Shown: piece by piece, positions 1 to 6,771 of the stretch
Layout: every line of letters starts with the position of its first letter
Numbering within the stretch: position 1 is the stretch's first letter
NCBI GenBank assembly: GCA_030826005.1
Contig: JAPJOW010000191.1
Coordinates: 1-8,482 of the forward strand
DNA length: 8,482 bases
Source of the DNA: Aliterella sp. RAGGC_92
GTDB lineage: Bacteria > Cyanobacteriota > Cyanobacteriia > Cyanobacteriales > Chroococcidiopsidaceae
Direction of reading: 5' to 3'
Notes under the pieces: model-generated
What the model saw: the letters and a program-made list of their open reading frames with translations, nothing else
Told to the model about the DNA's origin: nothing
Databases searched by the model: none
Translations under genes and position numbers: made by a program

Positions 1-153
1 ATTTTTAGAGGACTATAGAACAATTTTAACAATTTTTATATTTAGAATTAAATTTAGATTTAAACAAAGACAATAAATAAATAAGTAGTTGGTATTGCTG
101 AAAAAAATAACTTATTTATCTTGAATTAAAACTGGAAATAAGATATACGTTAA
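1..153. other. AT-rich non-coding stretch at left edge
   Basis: This stretch is very AT-rich with stops in the frames I read, and I see no RNA gene, clear repeat or recognisable coding sequence. It precedes the permease-like remnant at about 154-351. Together with positions 352-397 it makes up the non-genic part of the region left of the LtrA gene. I could not recognise a convincing promoter for that gene here. Confidence 0.5.
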
Positions 154-351
154 AGCAAGTTTAGGTTTGATTTACTAGCAAAGGCGGCAATTCCTCCTAC
201 CTTGAGTGCGGAAGTAAGCACTCAGTTAAAAAATGCGATCGCGCTCTGGTTTATAGACGGTTTTCGTTTAGTTATGCGGAGCTCGATGGGATTAGGTCTA
301 GCAAGGGCGACTTTTAGTTGGTTAACAATCAACGCTCCCTCGAAAAATTAG
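154..351 (+). pseudogene. C-terminal remnant of a permease, probably major facilitator type
   Basis: An open frame runs from just after a TAA at 151-153 to a TAG at 349-351 with no plausible start codon at its beginning. From about 178 it reads as protein-like sequence: IPPTLSAEVSTQLKNAIAL, then WFIDGFRLVM, then a hydrophobic stretch ending SWLTI. A polar stretch, a short helix with a GFR motif and a last hydrophobic segment resemble the C-terminal end of drug-exporter type MFS permeases; this is recognition by eye, not a search. DNA upstream of 154 does not look coding in any frame, so the rest of the gene appears to be missing. A HIP1 octamer lies inside at 235-242. It could instead be a chance open frame. 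Confidence 0.4.
235..242. repeat. HIP1 octamer GCGATCGC (one of ten seen)
   Basis: The palindrome GCGATCGC occurs at 235, 848, 1598, 2135, 2303, 3180, 3384, 5230, 5856 and 6177 (start positions). Random sequence of this length would be expected to hold well under one. This overrepresentation is a hallmark of many cyanobacterial genomes and is the best taxonomic signal in the window. The copies at 2135 and 2303 are the same site doubled by the kinase duplication. Most lie inside genes. Confidence 0.9.
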
Positions 352-397
352 TTTAATTGCAAGCTAAATTACAGATAAATTAATTGGAATACTAAAG

Positions 398-1570
398 ATG
401 AGTAGTTGGTTTCAGCCGCCGCGCTTGCGGATTGGAAAAGAAAGCGAACAAGAACATCGTCACGCTACTTGGTTAGAACTTTTTTATGACTTGGTGTTTG
501 TAGTTGCCGTATCCCAAGTTGCCCATAACTTGTATGAAGATGTAAGTATATCCGGTTTTCTCAGCTTTGGATTTTTATTTATCCCGATTTGGTGGGCGTG
601 GATTGGAACGACATTTTACGCTAATCGCTTTGATAGCGATGATATCGGACATCGGTTGTTAGTTGGCTTGCAAATGCTGGCAGTTGCTGCCCTTGCCGTT
701 AACGTGCATCATGGTTTAAGTGAGTCTTCTGCCGGATTTGCTCTAGCTTATGCCGCCGGGAGGATAATACTTGTAATTGAATACTTCCGCGCAGCTAAAT
801 ATATTCCCCAAGCGCGGGGACTCGCAACGCGCTATGGTACGGGTTTTGCGATCGCTGCTAGTTTATGGTTAATATCGGCATTTATCCCCATCCCCCTGCG
901 TTTTATTTTGTGGGGCATAGGTTTATTAGTAGACTTTGCCACCCCCCTAACTACGCCTAAAAGCTTGCAGGTAGGACTATTACCGCACCCAGAACACTTA
1001 CCTGAACGTTTTGGACTATTTACAATTATCGTGCTGGGGGAGGCAATTATTGCCGTAGTCGATGGAGTATCGGAGCAACAATGGGATATCCGCAGTGCGA
1101 TTTCTGCGGTACTGGGTTTTGGTATTGCCTTTAGCTTGTGGTGGATCTATTTTGAAAATGTTAGCGGTTCGGCGTTGCGTTCGGCGGGTTCGGTAGGACG
1201 AATAGAGATTTATCAAGTCTGGCTTTACGGTCACTTACCTCTAGTTATTGGTCTATCGGCGACGGGTGTAGGGGTAGAACATATCATCGTTAGCGTTGCT
1301 AGTAATGCTTTAAGTACCCCCAATCGCTGGTTGCTGTGTGGTGGGGTGGCGCTGTGTTTGCTATCGCTTGGGTTATTGCACCGCACGGGAGTAATTTTTA
1401 GGTGCAAAGTTAGAAGCAAGTATCGCTTTGGAGCGGCAGCATTGTTGATTATTCTTGCTATGGTGGGAATTGGATTGTCGCCGCTTGTAGTAGTTGGGCT
1501 GGTTGCTTTGGTTTGTGCTACTCAAGTGGTGCAAGACTTGTATCAAAGCGGGCAATTAACTTTTCAATGA
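398..1570 (+). CDS. LtrA-family (low temperature requirement A) membrane protein
   Basis: A 390-residue polytopic membrane protein. The N-terminal cytoplasmic-looking segment (about 1-24) is followed by the family hallmark LELFYDLVFVVAVSQ (about 26-40). A second hallmark, HPEHLPERFG followed by LFTIIVLGEA (about 197-216), sits before the next membrane helix. Many hydrophobic segments fill the rest up to about residue 380. LtrA was named from a Listeria gene needed for growth at low temperature; its biochemical activity is not established, so no substrate is proposed. The ATG at 398 is preceded by a weak GGA at 386-388. The TGA stop at 1568-1570 overlaps the start codon of the downstream kinase (ATGA), which suggests one transcript and coupled translation. 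Length is in the usual range for the family. Confidence 0.85.
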   Translation: MSSWFQPPRLRIGKESEQEHRHATWLELFYDLVFVVAVSQVAHNLYEDVSISGFLSFGFLFIPIWWAWIGTTFYANRFDSDDIGHRLLVGLQMLAVAALAVNVHHGLSESSAGFALAYAAGRIILVIEYFRAAKYIPQARGLATRYGTGFAIAASLWLISAFIPIPLRFILWGIGLLVDFATPLTTPKSLQVGLLPHPEHLPERFGLFTIIVLGEAIIAVVDGVSEQQWDIRSAISAVLGFGIAFSLWWIYFENVSGSALRSAGSVGRIEIYQVWLYGHLPLVIGLSATGVGVEHIIVSVASNALSTPNRWLLCGGVALCLLSLGLLHRTGVIFRCKVRSKYRFGAAALLIILAMVGIGLSPLVVVGLVALVCATQVVQDLYQSGQLTFQ

Positions 1571-3078
1571 CAATGTTAGAAGTACATCAAGTATTAGGCG
1601 ATCGCTATCAACTCCAAAAACTATTAAGTCTTAATACCTTACGACAAACTTGGCTGGCGGTAGATTTAGCTAACCAAGAACAAGTTGTAGTTAAGTTACT
1701 GACTTTTGCGGCGGCGATGGATTGGACAAATATTAAGCTGTTTGAGCGAGAAGCAGAAATTCTCAAGCAGCTTAATCATCTCCAAATTCCTCAATATCGA
1801 GACTCTTTTAGGATTGACGAAGCTGATATTAAGTTTGTCCTTGTAGAAAGTTATATTCACGGTGCTTCGTTCAAGGAATTATTAGACAAAGAGCGAAAGT
1901 TTAGCGAACAAGAAATAGAAAATATTGCTAAAAATATTTTGCAAATTCTCATTTACTTGCACGAACAAAACCCCCCAGTGCTTCATCGAGATATCAAGCC
2001 TAGCAATCTAATTTTGGGCAATGACGAGCGGGTATATTTGGTAGATTTTGGCGCAGCCCAAAACCGCGTGGCTACCGTAGGAGCTACATTTACAGTAGTG
2101 GGGACTTATGGCTACGCGCCGATGGAACAATTTAGCGATCGCGCAATTCCCGCCACAGATATCAAGCCTAGCAATCTAATTTTGGGCAATGACGAGCGGG
2201 TATATTTGGTAGATTTTGGCGCAGCCCAAAACCGCGTGGCTACCGTAGGAGCTACATTTACAGTAGTGGGGACTTATGGTTATGCGCCGATGGAACAATT
2301 TAGCGATCGCGCAATTCCCGCCACAGATTTGTACGGTTTGGGTGCAACTTTAATTCATTTAGCAACAGGTACAAGTCCGGCGGATTTGCCTCAAAAAGAA
2401 TTGCGGATTCAATTTAAAAATTGCGTTAACTTAAGTCCATTTTTTACGCAATGGTTAGAACGTCTTACCGAACCCGCACCCGAACGCCGACCTCGTACAG
2501 CGCGTCAAGCTTTGGAAATGCTAGAAACTAAGGCTATTAGTATTAGCAAATTTCAACCCCAAGATACTCGAATTAAGTTAAATAAGTCGGTCGAACAATT
2601 AAATATAGCGATACCGCCGATAGATGCAAAGGTTGGGAGTTTACCTTTTTTCCTCATCTCTACAGTTTTTATTACGCCTTTTTTGTCGGTTGCAGCTATG
2701 CTGACTGTAGGTTTTTTACTCAAGCCTGGAATTACTTATCTCATTCCCTCGGTTATTATTTGCTCAATTTTGATTCCGTTTGTATTCTTGTGGTTTCGCA
2801 CTTTAGAGAGTTCCTGCGGGCGAACAGAGATTAACTTAGATAGAGATAATTTTCTAGTCAAATTAAAGTTATTTGGTTTTACTTATAGCCAAAAGCAAGG
2901 CTTTAACTCAGAAATTAAAAACATTTTTTCCACAACTTTAGAAAGAAATATTGAATATTCTAGATTGGGATTAGTTATAGAAACAAATACTAAAAAGTAT
3001 TCCTTTTCTCCACCATTAACTGATGTGGAACGTCGCTGGTTAATTCAAGAAGTTAAAGACTGGTTGAAAATTAGCTGA
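1567..3078 (+). CDS. Membrane-anchored Ser/Thr protein kinase with internal tandem duplication of the catalytic core
   Basis: A 503-residue Hanks-type kinase. The N-lobe (about 13-100) has the ATP-anchoring Lys in VVVKLL (K43) and an EREAEIL helix, but the glycine-rich loop is degenerate (LLSLNTLRQTWLA, no glycines). The catalytic loop HRDIKPSN starts at H140, DFG is at 160-162, and the end of the activation segment reads YAPMEQ. Residues 142-197 are then repeated exactly as 198-253, giving a second DFG (216-218) and a second APME (240-243) before LYGLG of the alpha-F helix. Only the first copy has HR before the catalytic Asp. The kinase domain ends near 320. Two membrane helices follow (about 361-385 and 391-410), then a ~90-residue C-terminal domain I do not recognise. 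Without the duplication it would be 447 residues. I chose the ATG at 1567, overlapping the ltrA stop, because VLGDRYQL is the usual kinase N-terminus; ATG 1573 is also possible. Whether it is active is unknown. Confidence 0.9.
   Translation: MTMLEVHQVLGDRYQLQKLLSLNTLRQTWLAVDLANQEQVVVKLLTFAAAMDWTNIKLFEREAEILKQLNHLQIPQYRDSFRIDEADIKFVLVESYIHGASFKELLDKERKFSEQEIENIAKNILQILIYLHEQNPPVLHRDIKPSNLILGNDERVYLVDFGAAQNRVATVGATFTVVGTYGYAPMEQFSDRAIPATDIKPSNLILGNDERVYLVDFGAAQNRVATVGATFTVVGTYGYAPMEQFSDRAIPATDLYGLGATLIHLATGTSPADLPQKELRIQFKNCVNLSPFFTQWLERLTEPAPERRPRTARQALEMLETKAISISKFQPQDTRIKLNKSVEQLNIAIPPIDAKVGSLPFFLISTVFITPFLSVAAMLTVGFLLKPGITYLIPSVIICSILIPFVFLWFRTLESSCGRTEINLDRDNFLVKLKLFGFTYSQKQGFNSEIKNIFSTTLERNIEYSRLGLVIETNTKKYSFSPPLTDVERRWLIQEVKDWLKIS
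1989..2160 (+). repeat. Tandem direct repeat inside the kinase gene, copy 1
   Basis: First 172-bp copy of a direct repeat with a 168-bp period. It shares the 4-bp junction sequence AGAT with copy 2 (2157-2328). It encodes the segment from the catalytic Asp (D142) to T197 plus the shared Asp codon. It differs from copy 2 only at 2112 (C against T at 2280) and 2115 (C against T at 2283), both third codon positions in neighbouring Gly and Tyr codons. Confidence 0.97.
2157..2328 (+). repeat. Tandem direct repeat inside the kinase gene, copy 2
   Basis: Second copy of the 168-bp-period repeat. It begins with the AGAT shared with copy 1 and ends at the GAT of the ATDLYGLG codons. Identity with copy 1 stops on either side: G1988 against C2156 on the left, A2161 against T2329 on the right. 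The period is 56 codons, so the reading frame is kept. A short microhomology at the joint is what slippage or unequal recombination would leave. Confidence 0.97.
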
Positions 3079-3098
3079 ATTTTGTTACAGCTAATTTT
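3067..3098. terminator. Bidirectional terminator between convergent kinase gene and urt operon
   Basis: AAAATTAGCTG (3067-3077) and CAGCTAATTTT (3088-3098) form a perfect 11-bp stem with a 10-nt loop. On the + strand the right arm ends in a five-T run (3095-3099); on the - strand the transcript also ends in four U after the stem. It sits between two converging genes 40 bp apart, and the kinase TGA (3076-3078) lies at the top of its left arm. The stem is AT-rich, so its strength is uncertain. Confidence 0.75.
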
Positions 3099-3118
3099 TA
3101 CGCTCAACTTTGACAATT

Positions 3119-3820
3119 TTAAACAGTTAAGTACCGTCGTACCAAGGTATCAGTTAAATCGCTAGTATTACCTTTAGCTGCGATCGCCCCTTTTTCCATA
3201 ATGAAGAACTTTTGCGCTAGTTGCTTGGCAAAATCGATCTTTTGTTCTACCACAAGTAGCGTCACGCCTTTCTCGCGATTTATCCGTTTGAGGGTTTCAT
3301 CTATTTCTTGGACAATAGAGGGCTGGATGCCTTCAGTAGGCTCGTCTAATAGCATGATTTGCGGGTCGCACATCAGTCCGCGCGCGATCGCTAGTTGCTG
3401 TTGTTGTCCGCCGCTTAATAGTCCCCCTTGACGCTTGAGATGCTGCGTCAACATTGGAAAAAACTCAAATATTTCATCAGGTATTTTCTTTAGCTTTTTC
3501 CGACTAGCAGCCAATCCCAATTTTAAGTTATCCAAAACCGATAGATAAGGGATAATTTCGCGTCCTTGAGGAATAAAAGCAATCCCGTAACGCGACCTCT
3601 TATAAGTTGGAATATTAGTTATATCGTCCGCATCAAAAACAATATCTCCTTTAATAACTTTATTTAAGCCGATAATACTCCGCAACAGGGTAGTTTTGCC
3701 CATGCCATTACGACCTAATATGCAAGCTATATCTCCTTTTTCTACTACCATATCGACGTTAACTAAAACTGGAGTTTGCCCGTACCCCGCCGATACATCT
3801 GTAAGCTTAAGCAGCGACAT
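3119..3820 (-). CDS. urtE: Urea ABC transporter ATP-binding protein UrtE
   Basis: A 233-residue ABC ATPase of the branched-chain amino acid/urea (LivF-like) type, acting on the cytoplasmic face of the UrtBC channel. Visible motifs: Walker A GRNGMGKTT (36-44), Q-loop FIPQGRE (Q85), signature LSGGQ (135-139), Walker B IMLLDE (155-160). The stretch EPTEGIQPSIV after Walker B is characteristic of UrtE. The switch position reads VVEQ rather than VVEH; Gln here is usual in LivF/UrtE proteins. The ATG at 3818-3820 gives the normal family N-terminus and overlaps the end of urtD by 14 bp, so translation is probably coupled. An in-frame GTG at 3832 would add four residues but has no better ribosome site. 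It is the last gene of the operon. Confidence 0.93.
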   Translation of the reverse strand: MSLLKLTDVSAGYGQTPVLVNVDMVVEKGDIACILGRNGMGKTTLLRSIIGLNKVIKGDIVFDADDITNIPTYKRSRYGIAFIPQGREIIPYLSVLDNLKLGLAASRKKLKKIPDEIFEFFPMLTQHLKRQGGLLSGGQQQQLAIARGLMCDPQIMLLDEPTEGIQPSIVQEIDETLKRINREKGVTLLVVEQKIDFAKQLAQKFFIMEKGAIAAKGNTSDLTDTLVRRYLTV

Positions 3821-4562
3821 CAATTCGTTCACGACCTAAATAAACCTCGATAACTTGTGCATTATTTTGAACTTCTTGAACAGAACCTTCAATTAGTTTT
3901 TCACCTTGATGTAAAACTACAAGCTTTTGAGCAATTTGCTTTACAAATTCCATGTCATGCTCAATTACTATTACCGAATGATCTTCTGCTATAGATTTAA
4001 TAATTTCGCCTGTTAAATGAGTTTCATCGGATGTCATTCCCGCCGTTGGTTCATCTAACAATACTACGGTTGGATCTTGAGCAATTACCATCCCAATTTC
4101 TACCCATTGCTTTTGTCCGTGCGAAAGCGATGAAACTTTGGCATAAGCTTTATCTAATAAACCAATTCGTTCTAAAACTGCTTCAATTTTTGCTTTTTTT
4201 AGTCTAGTTAACTTCGACTTAATAGACGCGATAACTGAGTGAGTTCCTTTAAGCGCTAGTAAAATATTGTCAAAGACAGTTAAATCGTTATACACATTTG
4301 GATTTTGAAACTTGCGTCCAATCCCCATACGCGCAATTTCATAACGATTTTTATTTGTAATTTCTTTACCGCGATAATATACATGACCAGAAGCTACAGG
4401 AGACTTACCCACAATCGCATCTAAAAGCGTACTTTTACCTGCGCCATTAGGCCCGATAATTGTCACAATTTCCTTTTCGTTTACCTCTAGATTGATTCCT
4501 TTAAGAGCTTGAAATCCTGAGAAGACGACTCTTAAATCTTTAACAGCTAATATTGAATTCAT
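3807..4562 (-). CDS. urtD: Urea ABC transporter ATP-binding protein UrtD
   Basis: A 251-residue ABC ATPase of LivG type, partner of UrtE in driving urea import. Motifs: Walker A GPNGAGKST (37-45), Q-loop RKFQNPNVYNDLTVFDN (Q86), signature LSHGQ (146-150, His in place of the first Gly of LSGGQ), Walker B VVLLDE (166-171) followed by PTAGM, and switch His in IEHDMEFV (H202). The LSHGQKQW signature and PTAGMT are what is usually seen in UrtD, and set it apart from amino-acid LivG proteins. ATG at 4560-4562 has no clear ribosome-binding site. Its 3' end overlaps urtE by 14 bp. A 75-bp gap separates it from urtC and holds a candidate NtcA-type promoter. Confidence 0.94.
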   Translation of the reverse strand: MNSILAVKDLRVVFSGFQALKGINLEVNEKEIVTIIGPNGAGKSTLLDAIVGKSPVASGHVYYRGKEITNKNRYEIARMGIGRKFQNPNVYNDLTVFDNILLALKGTHSVIASIKSKLTRLKKAKIEAVLERIGLLDKAYAKVSSLSHGQKQWVEIGMVIAQDPTVVLLDEPTAGMTSDETHLTGEIIKSIAEDHSVIVIEHDMEFVKQIAQKLVVLHQGEKLIEGSVQEVQNNAQVIEVYLGRERIDVAA

Positions 4563-4583
4563 ATTACTTTTACTTTTTTGGTT

Positions 4584-4626
4584 ACATTAGCATGAATTAT
4601 AAATGTCTGCTGTTTCATTAATTACA
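4584..4626 (-). promoter_or_regulatory. Candidate NtcA-activated internal promoter upstream of urtD
   Basis: On the coding (-) strand the sequence is TGTA-N8-AACA (4626-4611), one base off the NtcA core GTA-N8-TAC. Exactly 22 nt after the core comes TAATGT (4589-4584), which matches the TAN3T -10 element. This is the arrangement of class II NtcA promoters. The predicted start would lie near 4577, leaving a leader of about 15 nt before the urtD ATG. The motif is short and one base is off, so chance remains possible. Confidence 0.4.
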
Positions 4627-4637
4627 TAGTGCTAGTT

Positions 4638-5714
4638 TTATTTATCGCTCCGCGTTGCTAATAAGTTAAACTTTTTTGGAACTAAACTCATCAAACCATC
4701 CGGGACAAACAATACAACAATCAGCAACAAAACTCCGACAATTAACTGCCAATCTTGGGTTACTCTTTCAGCGTAGTTTTGAACTTGTCCGAGTAACATG
4801 GCGGCAACTAGCGGGCCAATTAGCGTTCCTCTCCCACCAATTGCTACCCAAATTACGACTTGCGTACCAAAAGCTACAGCCAAATACACGGGAGAAATAA
4901 ATCTATTTAGCGGGACAAATAACCCGCCAGCTAAACCTGCTATCCCCGCCGATAGCGTCCAAATAAAAATTTTGAAACTGGCGACATCGTAACCTAAATA
5001 CGAAATTCTCTGCTCGTTTTCTTTAATCGAACGTAAAATTAACCCAAAGTTGGATTGAGTCAGTAGCCAACTTCCAATCAAGACGAAAGTTGCAAAACCA
5101 AGAATAATGTAATACAAACCCAGCAAAGGAATATCTAAACCAAAAAAACTTAAACGAGAAACATCAGTAATGCCATTAGTACCCCCAGTAAAAGCTTGCT
5201 GGCTGACAAAAAATGTTGTTAATGCCGATGCGATCGCTAAAGTAATAATAGTGATGTAAACTCCGCTAACTTTGGAGCGAAAAATAAACCAACCAATAAT
5301 ATATGCAAAAGCTGCGGGGACAGCAATTGTAGCAATGGCAGCAATGGGAAAAAACTTTAATGGGGCAATAAACCAAGGCAATTCTTTTAAGCCATTCCAC
5401 ACCATAAAATCTGGCAATTCCCCGCCGTAGGTATTCGCCGTTGATGACAAATTGAGTTTTAAATAATATGCCATCGCATACCCGCCCAAGGTAAAGAAAA
5501 CCCCATGAGCAAAACTTAAAATGCCCGTAAATCCCCAAACTAAATCTAGAGAGATACCTAAAATTCCAAACAATAACAGCTTTGCCATTAAAGCCGTTTG
5601 AAATTCTCCGAGTACAAACGGCAAAACTATAAATAGTAAGAGAATAATTCCCGCAGTCGTTAATAACTTAACAGGAATAGCAGCCCTTTGTACGCCACCC
5701 AATACATCAGTCAT
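4638..5714 (-). CDS. urtC: Urea ABC transporter permease UrtC
   Basis: A 358-residue inner-membrane permease of LivM type, which with UrtB forms the urea channel. After a short N-terminus and a first hydrophobic helix (about 20-36) comes LLLFGILGISLDLVWGF and then LSFAHGVFFTLGGYA (about 66-80), the hallmark of these permeases. FTGGTNGIT lies in the loop usually found in LivM/UrtC. RSIKENEQR with YLGYDV matches the cytoplasmic coupling region that meets the ATPases, and VIWVAIGGRGTLIGP with the closing FVPDGLMSL fit the UrtC end. At least eight hydrophobic segments are visible. ATG at 5712-5714 is preceded by an A-rich stretch without a good ribosome site; 35 bp separate it from urtB. Confidence 0.93.
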   Translation of the reverse strand: MTDVLGGVQRAAIPVKLLTTAGIILLLFIVLPFVLGEFQTALMAKLLLFGILGISLDLVWGFTGILSFAHGVFFTLGGYAMAYYLKLNLSSTANTYGGELPDFMVWNGLKELPWFIAPLKFFPIAAIATIAVPAAFAYIIGWFIFRSKVSGVYITIITLAIASALTTFFVSQQAFTGGTNGITDVSRLSFFGLDIPLLGLYYIILGFATFVLIGSWLLTQSNFGLILRSIKENEQRISYLGYDVASFKIFIWTLSAGIAGLAGGLFVPLNRFISPVYLAVAFGTQVVIWVAIGGRGTLIGPLVAAMLLGQVQNYAERVTQDWQLIVGVLLLIVVLFVPDGLMSLVPKKFNLLATRSDK

Positions 5715-5749
5715 TTTTTTACTTACTCTAGGTTTTTACAAATTAATAA

Positions 5750-6694
5750 CTACGCTCGTTTTTGAATGGTAAATAAGCCTTCAGGACGATAGCGAATTAA
5801 GATAATTACCGCCGCCAATACTATGACTCGCGCCGCCGGATCGTTAAGCAAAAATGCGATCGCCGCATTCGATTCGCCAATCAAAAACGCCCCCGCCAAA
5901 ACCCCGACTAACTTATCTACACCGCCCGTTACAACTACCATCCAAGCATCGACTAAATAATCTTGTCCCATTGGTGGCGCGACGCTTTTAAGCGAAGATA
6001 GCACCGCCCCTGCAACCCCCGCAAGTCCGCAACCGTAGGCAAAAGTTACCATATCGACAAAACTTGTATTAATGCCCAAACACTTTGACATATCCCGATT
6101 TTGAGTCACAGCGCGAATTTGCCGCCCCAAAGCCGTACCGTAAAGCAAGTAAGCCGTTAGTGCTAGTAGTCCTAATGCGATCGCTACAATAAACAAACGA
6201 TAATAGGAAATTGTGATACTTCCACCATTAGCACCCGTAAATACATTTAAGTTTCCTGATATATAACGGGGGGCTTTGACATACTTTAGCTGGGCGGTAA
6301 AAATCAATTTAACCACGCCTTGCAGGACAATACTCAATCCCCAAGTAGCAAGTAAAGTTTCCAAAGGACGACCGTAAAGTCGCCTAATTATAGTTAATTC
6401 GATAATTGCCCCAATAATTGCTGTAGATAAAAAAGCAAAGGGAATAGTTAAAACTAAATCCATCTTAAAAGTGGATTGCATCAAAAATGTAGTGTACGCC
6501 CCTAGCATGATAAATTCACCATGAGCTAGGTTAATTATTCGCATCACTCCAAAAGTAATCGCTAAACCTAAACCTGTTAATAACAAAACGCCTACAATCC
6601 CCACACCATTTAAAAGTTGGTTAGTAAAAGTTACTAAGTCTAAACTTTTGGCTGACGAAGATTGTGCTAGTAGATCGATTATGGCTGGATACAT
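5750..6694 (-). CDS. urtB: Urea ABC transporter permease UrtB
   Basis: A 314-residue permease of LivH type, partner of UrtC. Hallmarks: GLAITFGVMRIINLAHGEF (about 43-61), ETLLATWGLSIVLQG, the coupling-loop sequence RAVTQNRDMSKCLGI, GQDYLVDAWMVVV followed by TGGVDKL, and the UrtB-type end IRYRPEGLFTIQKR. About eight hydrophobic helices are visible. It lacks the long periplasmic N-terminal extension seen in many proteobacterial UrtB proteins; the short form is what I would expect in cyanobacteria. ATG at 6692-6694 follows AGGG at a somewhat long spacing. The 77-bp gap to urtA holds a strong hairpin. Confidence 0.93.
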   Translation of the reverse strand: MYPAIIDLLAQSSSAKSLDLVTFTNQLLNGVGIVGVLLLTGLGLAITFGVMRIINLAHGEFIMLGAYTTFLMQSTFKMDLVLTIPFAFLSTAIIGAIIELTIIRRLYGRPLETLLATWGLSIVLQGVVKLIFTAQLKYVKAPRYISGNLNVFTGANGGSITISYYRLFIVAIALGLLALTAYLLYGTALGRQIRAVTQNRDMSKCLGINTSFVDMVTFAYGCGLAGVAGAVLSSLKSVAPPMGQDYLVDAWMVVVTGGVDKLVGVLAGAFLIGESNAAIAFLLNDPAARVIVLAAVIILIRYRPEGLFTIQKRA

Positions 6695-6722
6695 TACAAA
6701 TTATTACCCTATTAAATTATGA

Positions 6723-6755
6723 AAAATCTCTAATCTGTTGATGATTAGAGATTTT
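6723..6755 (-). terminator. Hairpin between urtA and urtB: attenuating terminator or mRNA-stabilising stem
   Basis: AAAATCTCTAATC (6723-6735) and GATTAGAGATTTT (6743-6755) make a perfect 13-bp stem with a 7-nt loop. Read in the operon direction the stem ends in five U (6726-6722). It begins 16 nt after the urtA stop and ends 28 nt before urtB. The form is that of an intrinsic terminator, but the stem has only four G-C pairs, so read-through into urtB is likely. Such hairpins after binding-protein genes often raise the binding protein level over the membrane parts, by partial termination or by shielding the urtA mRNA 3' end. Confidence 0.65.
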
Positions 6756-6771
6756 GAGTTATTACAACTAC

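Noticed and set aside
1513..1566. An upstream in-frame ATG at 1513 that would extend the kinase by 18 residues
   Set aside because: It lies deep inside the ltrA gene, and its added residues do not look like a kinase N-terminus. The ATG at 1567 gives the normal start and the ATGA overlap.
1989..2328. The direct repeat as a mobile element, CRISPR unit or attachment site
   Set aside because: There are only two contiguous copies, both coding kinase sequence in frame, with no spacer, terminal inverted repeats or transposase.
3119..3820. Gln instead of the switch His in UrtE (VVEQ) as a broken ATPase
   Set aside because: Gln at this place is normal in LivF/UrtE-type ATPases, and all other motifs are intact.
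6758..6771. A third GTT-N8-TAC just after the urtA stop, as another NtcA site
   Set aside because: The flanking bases do not match, and the expected -10 position would fall in the urtA-urtB hairpin. A six-base degenerate match is easily found by chance in AT-rich DNA.
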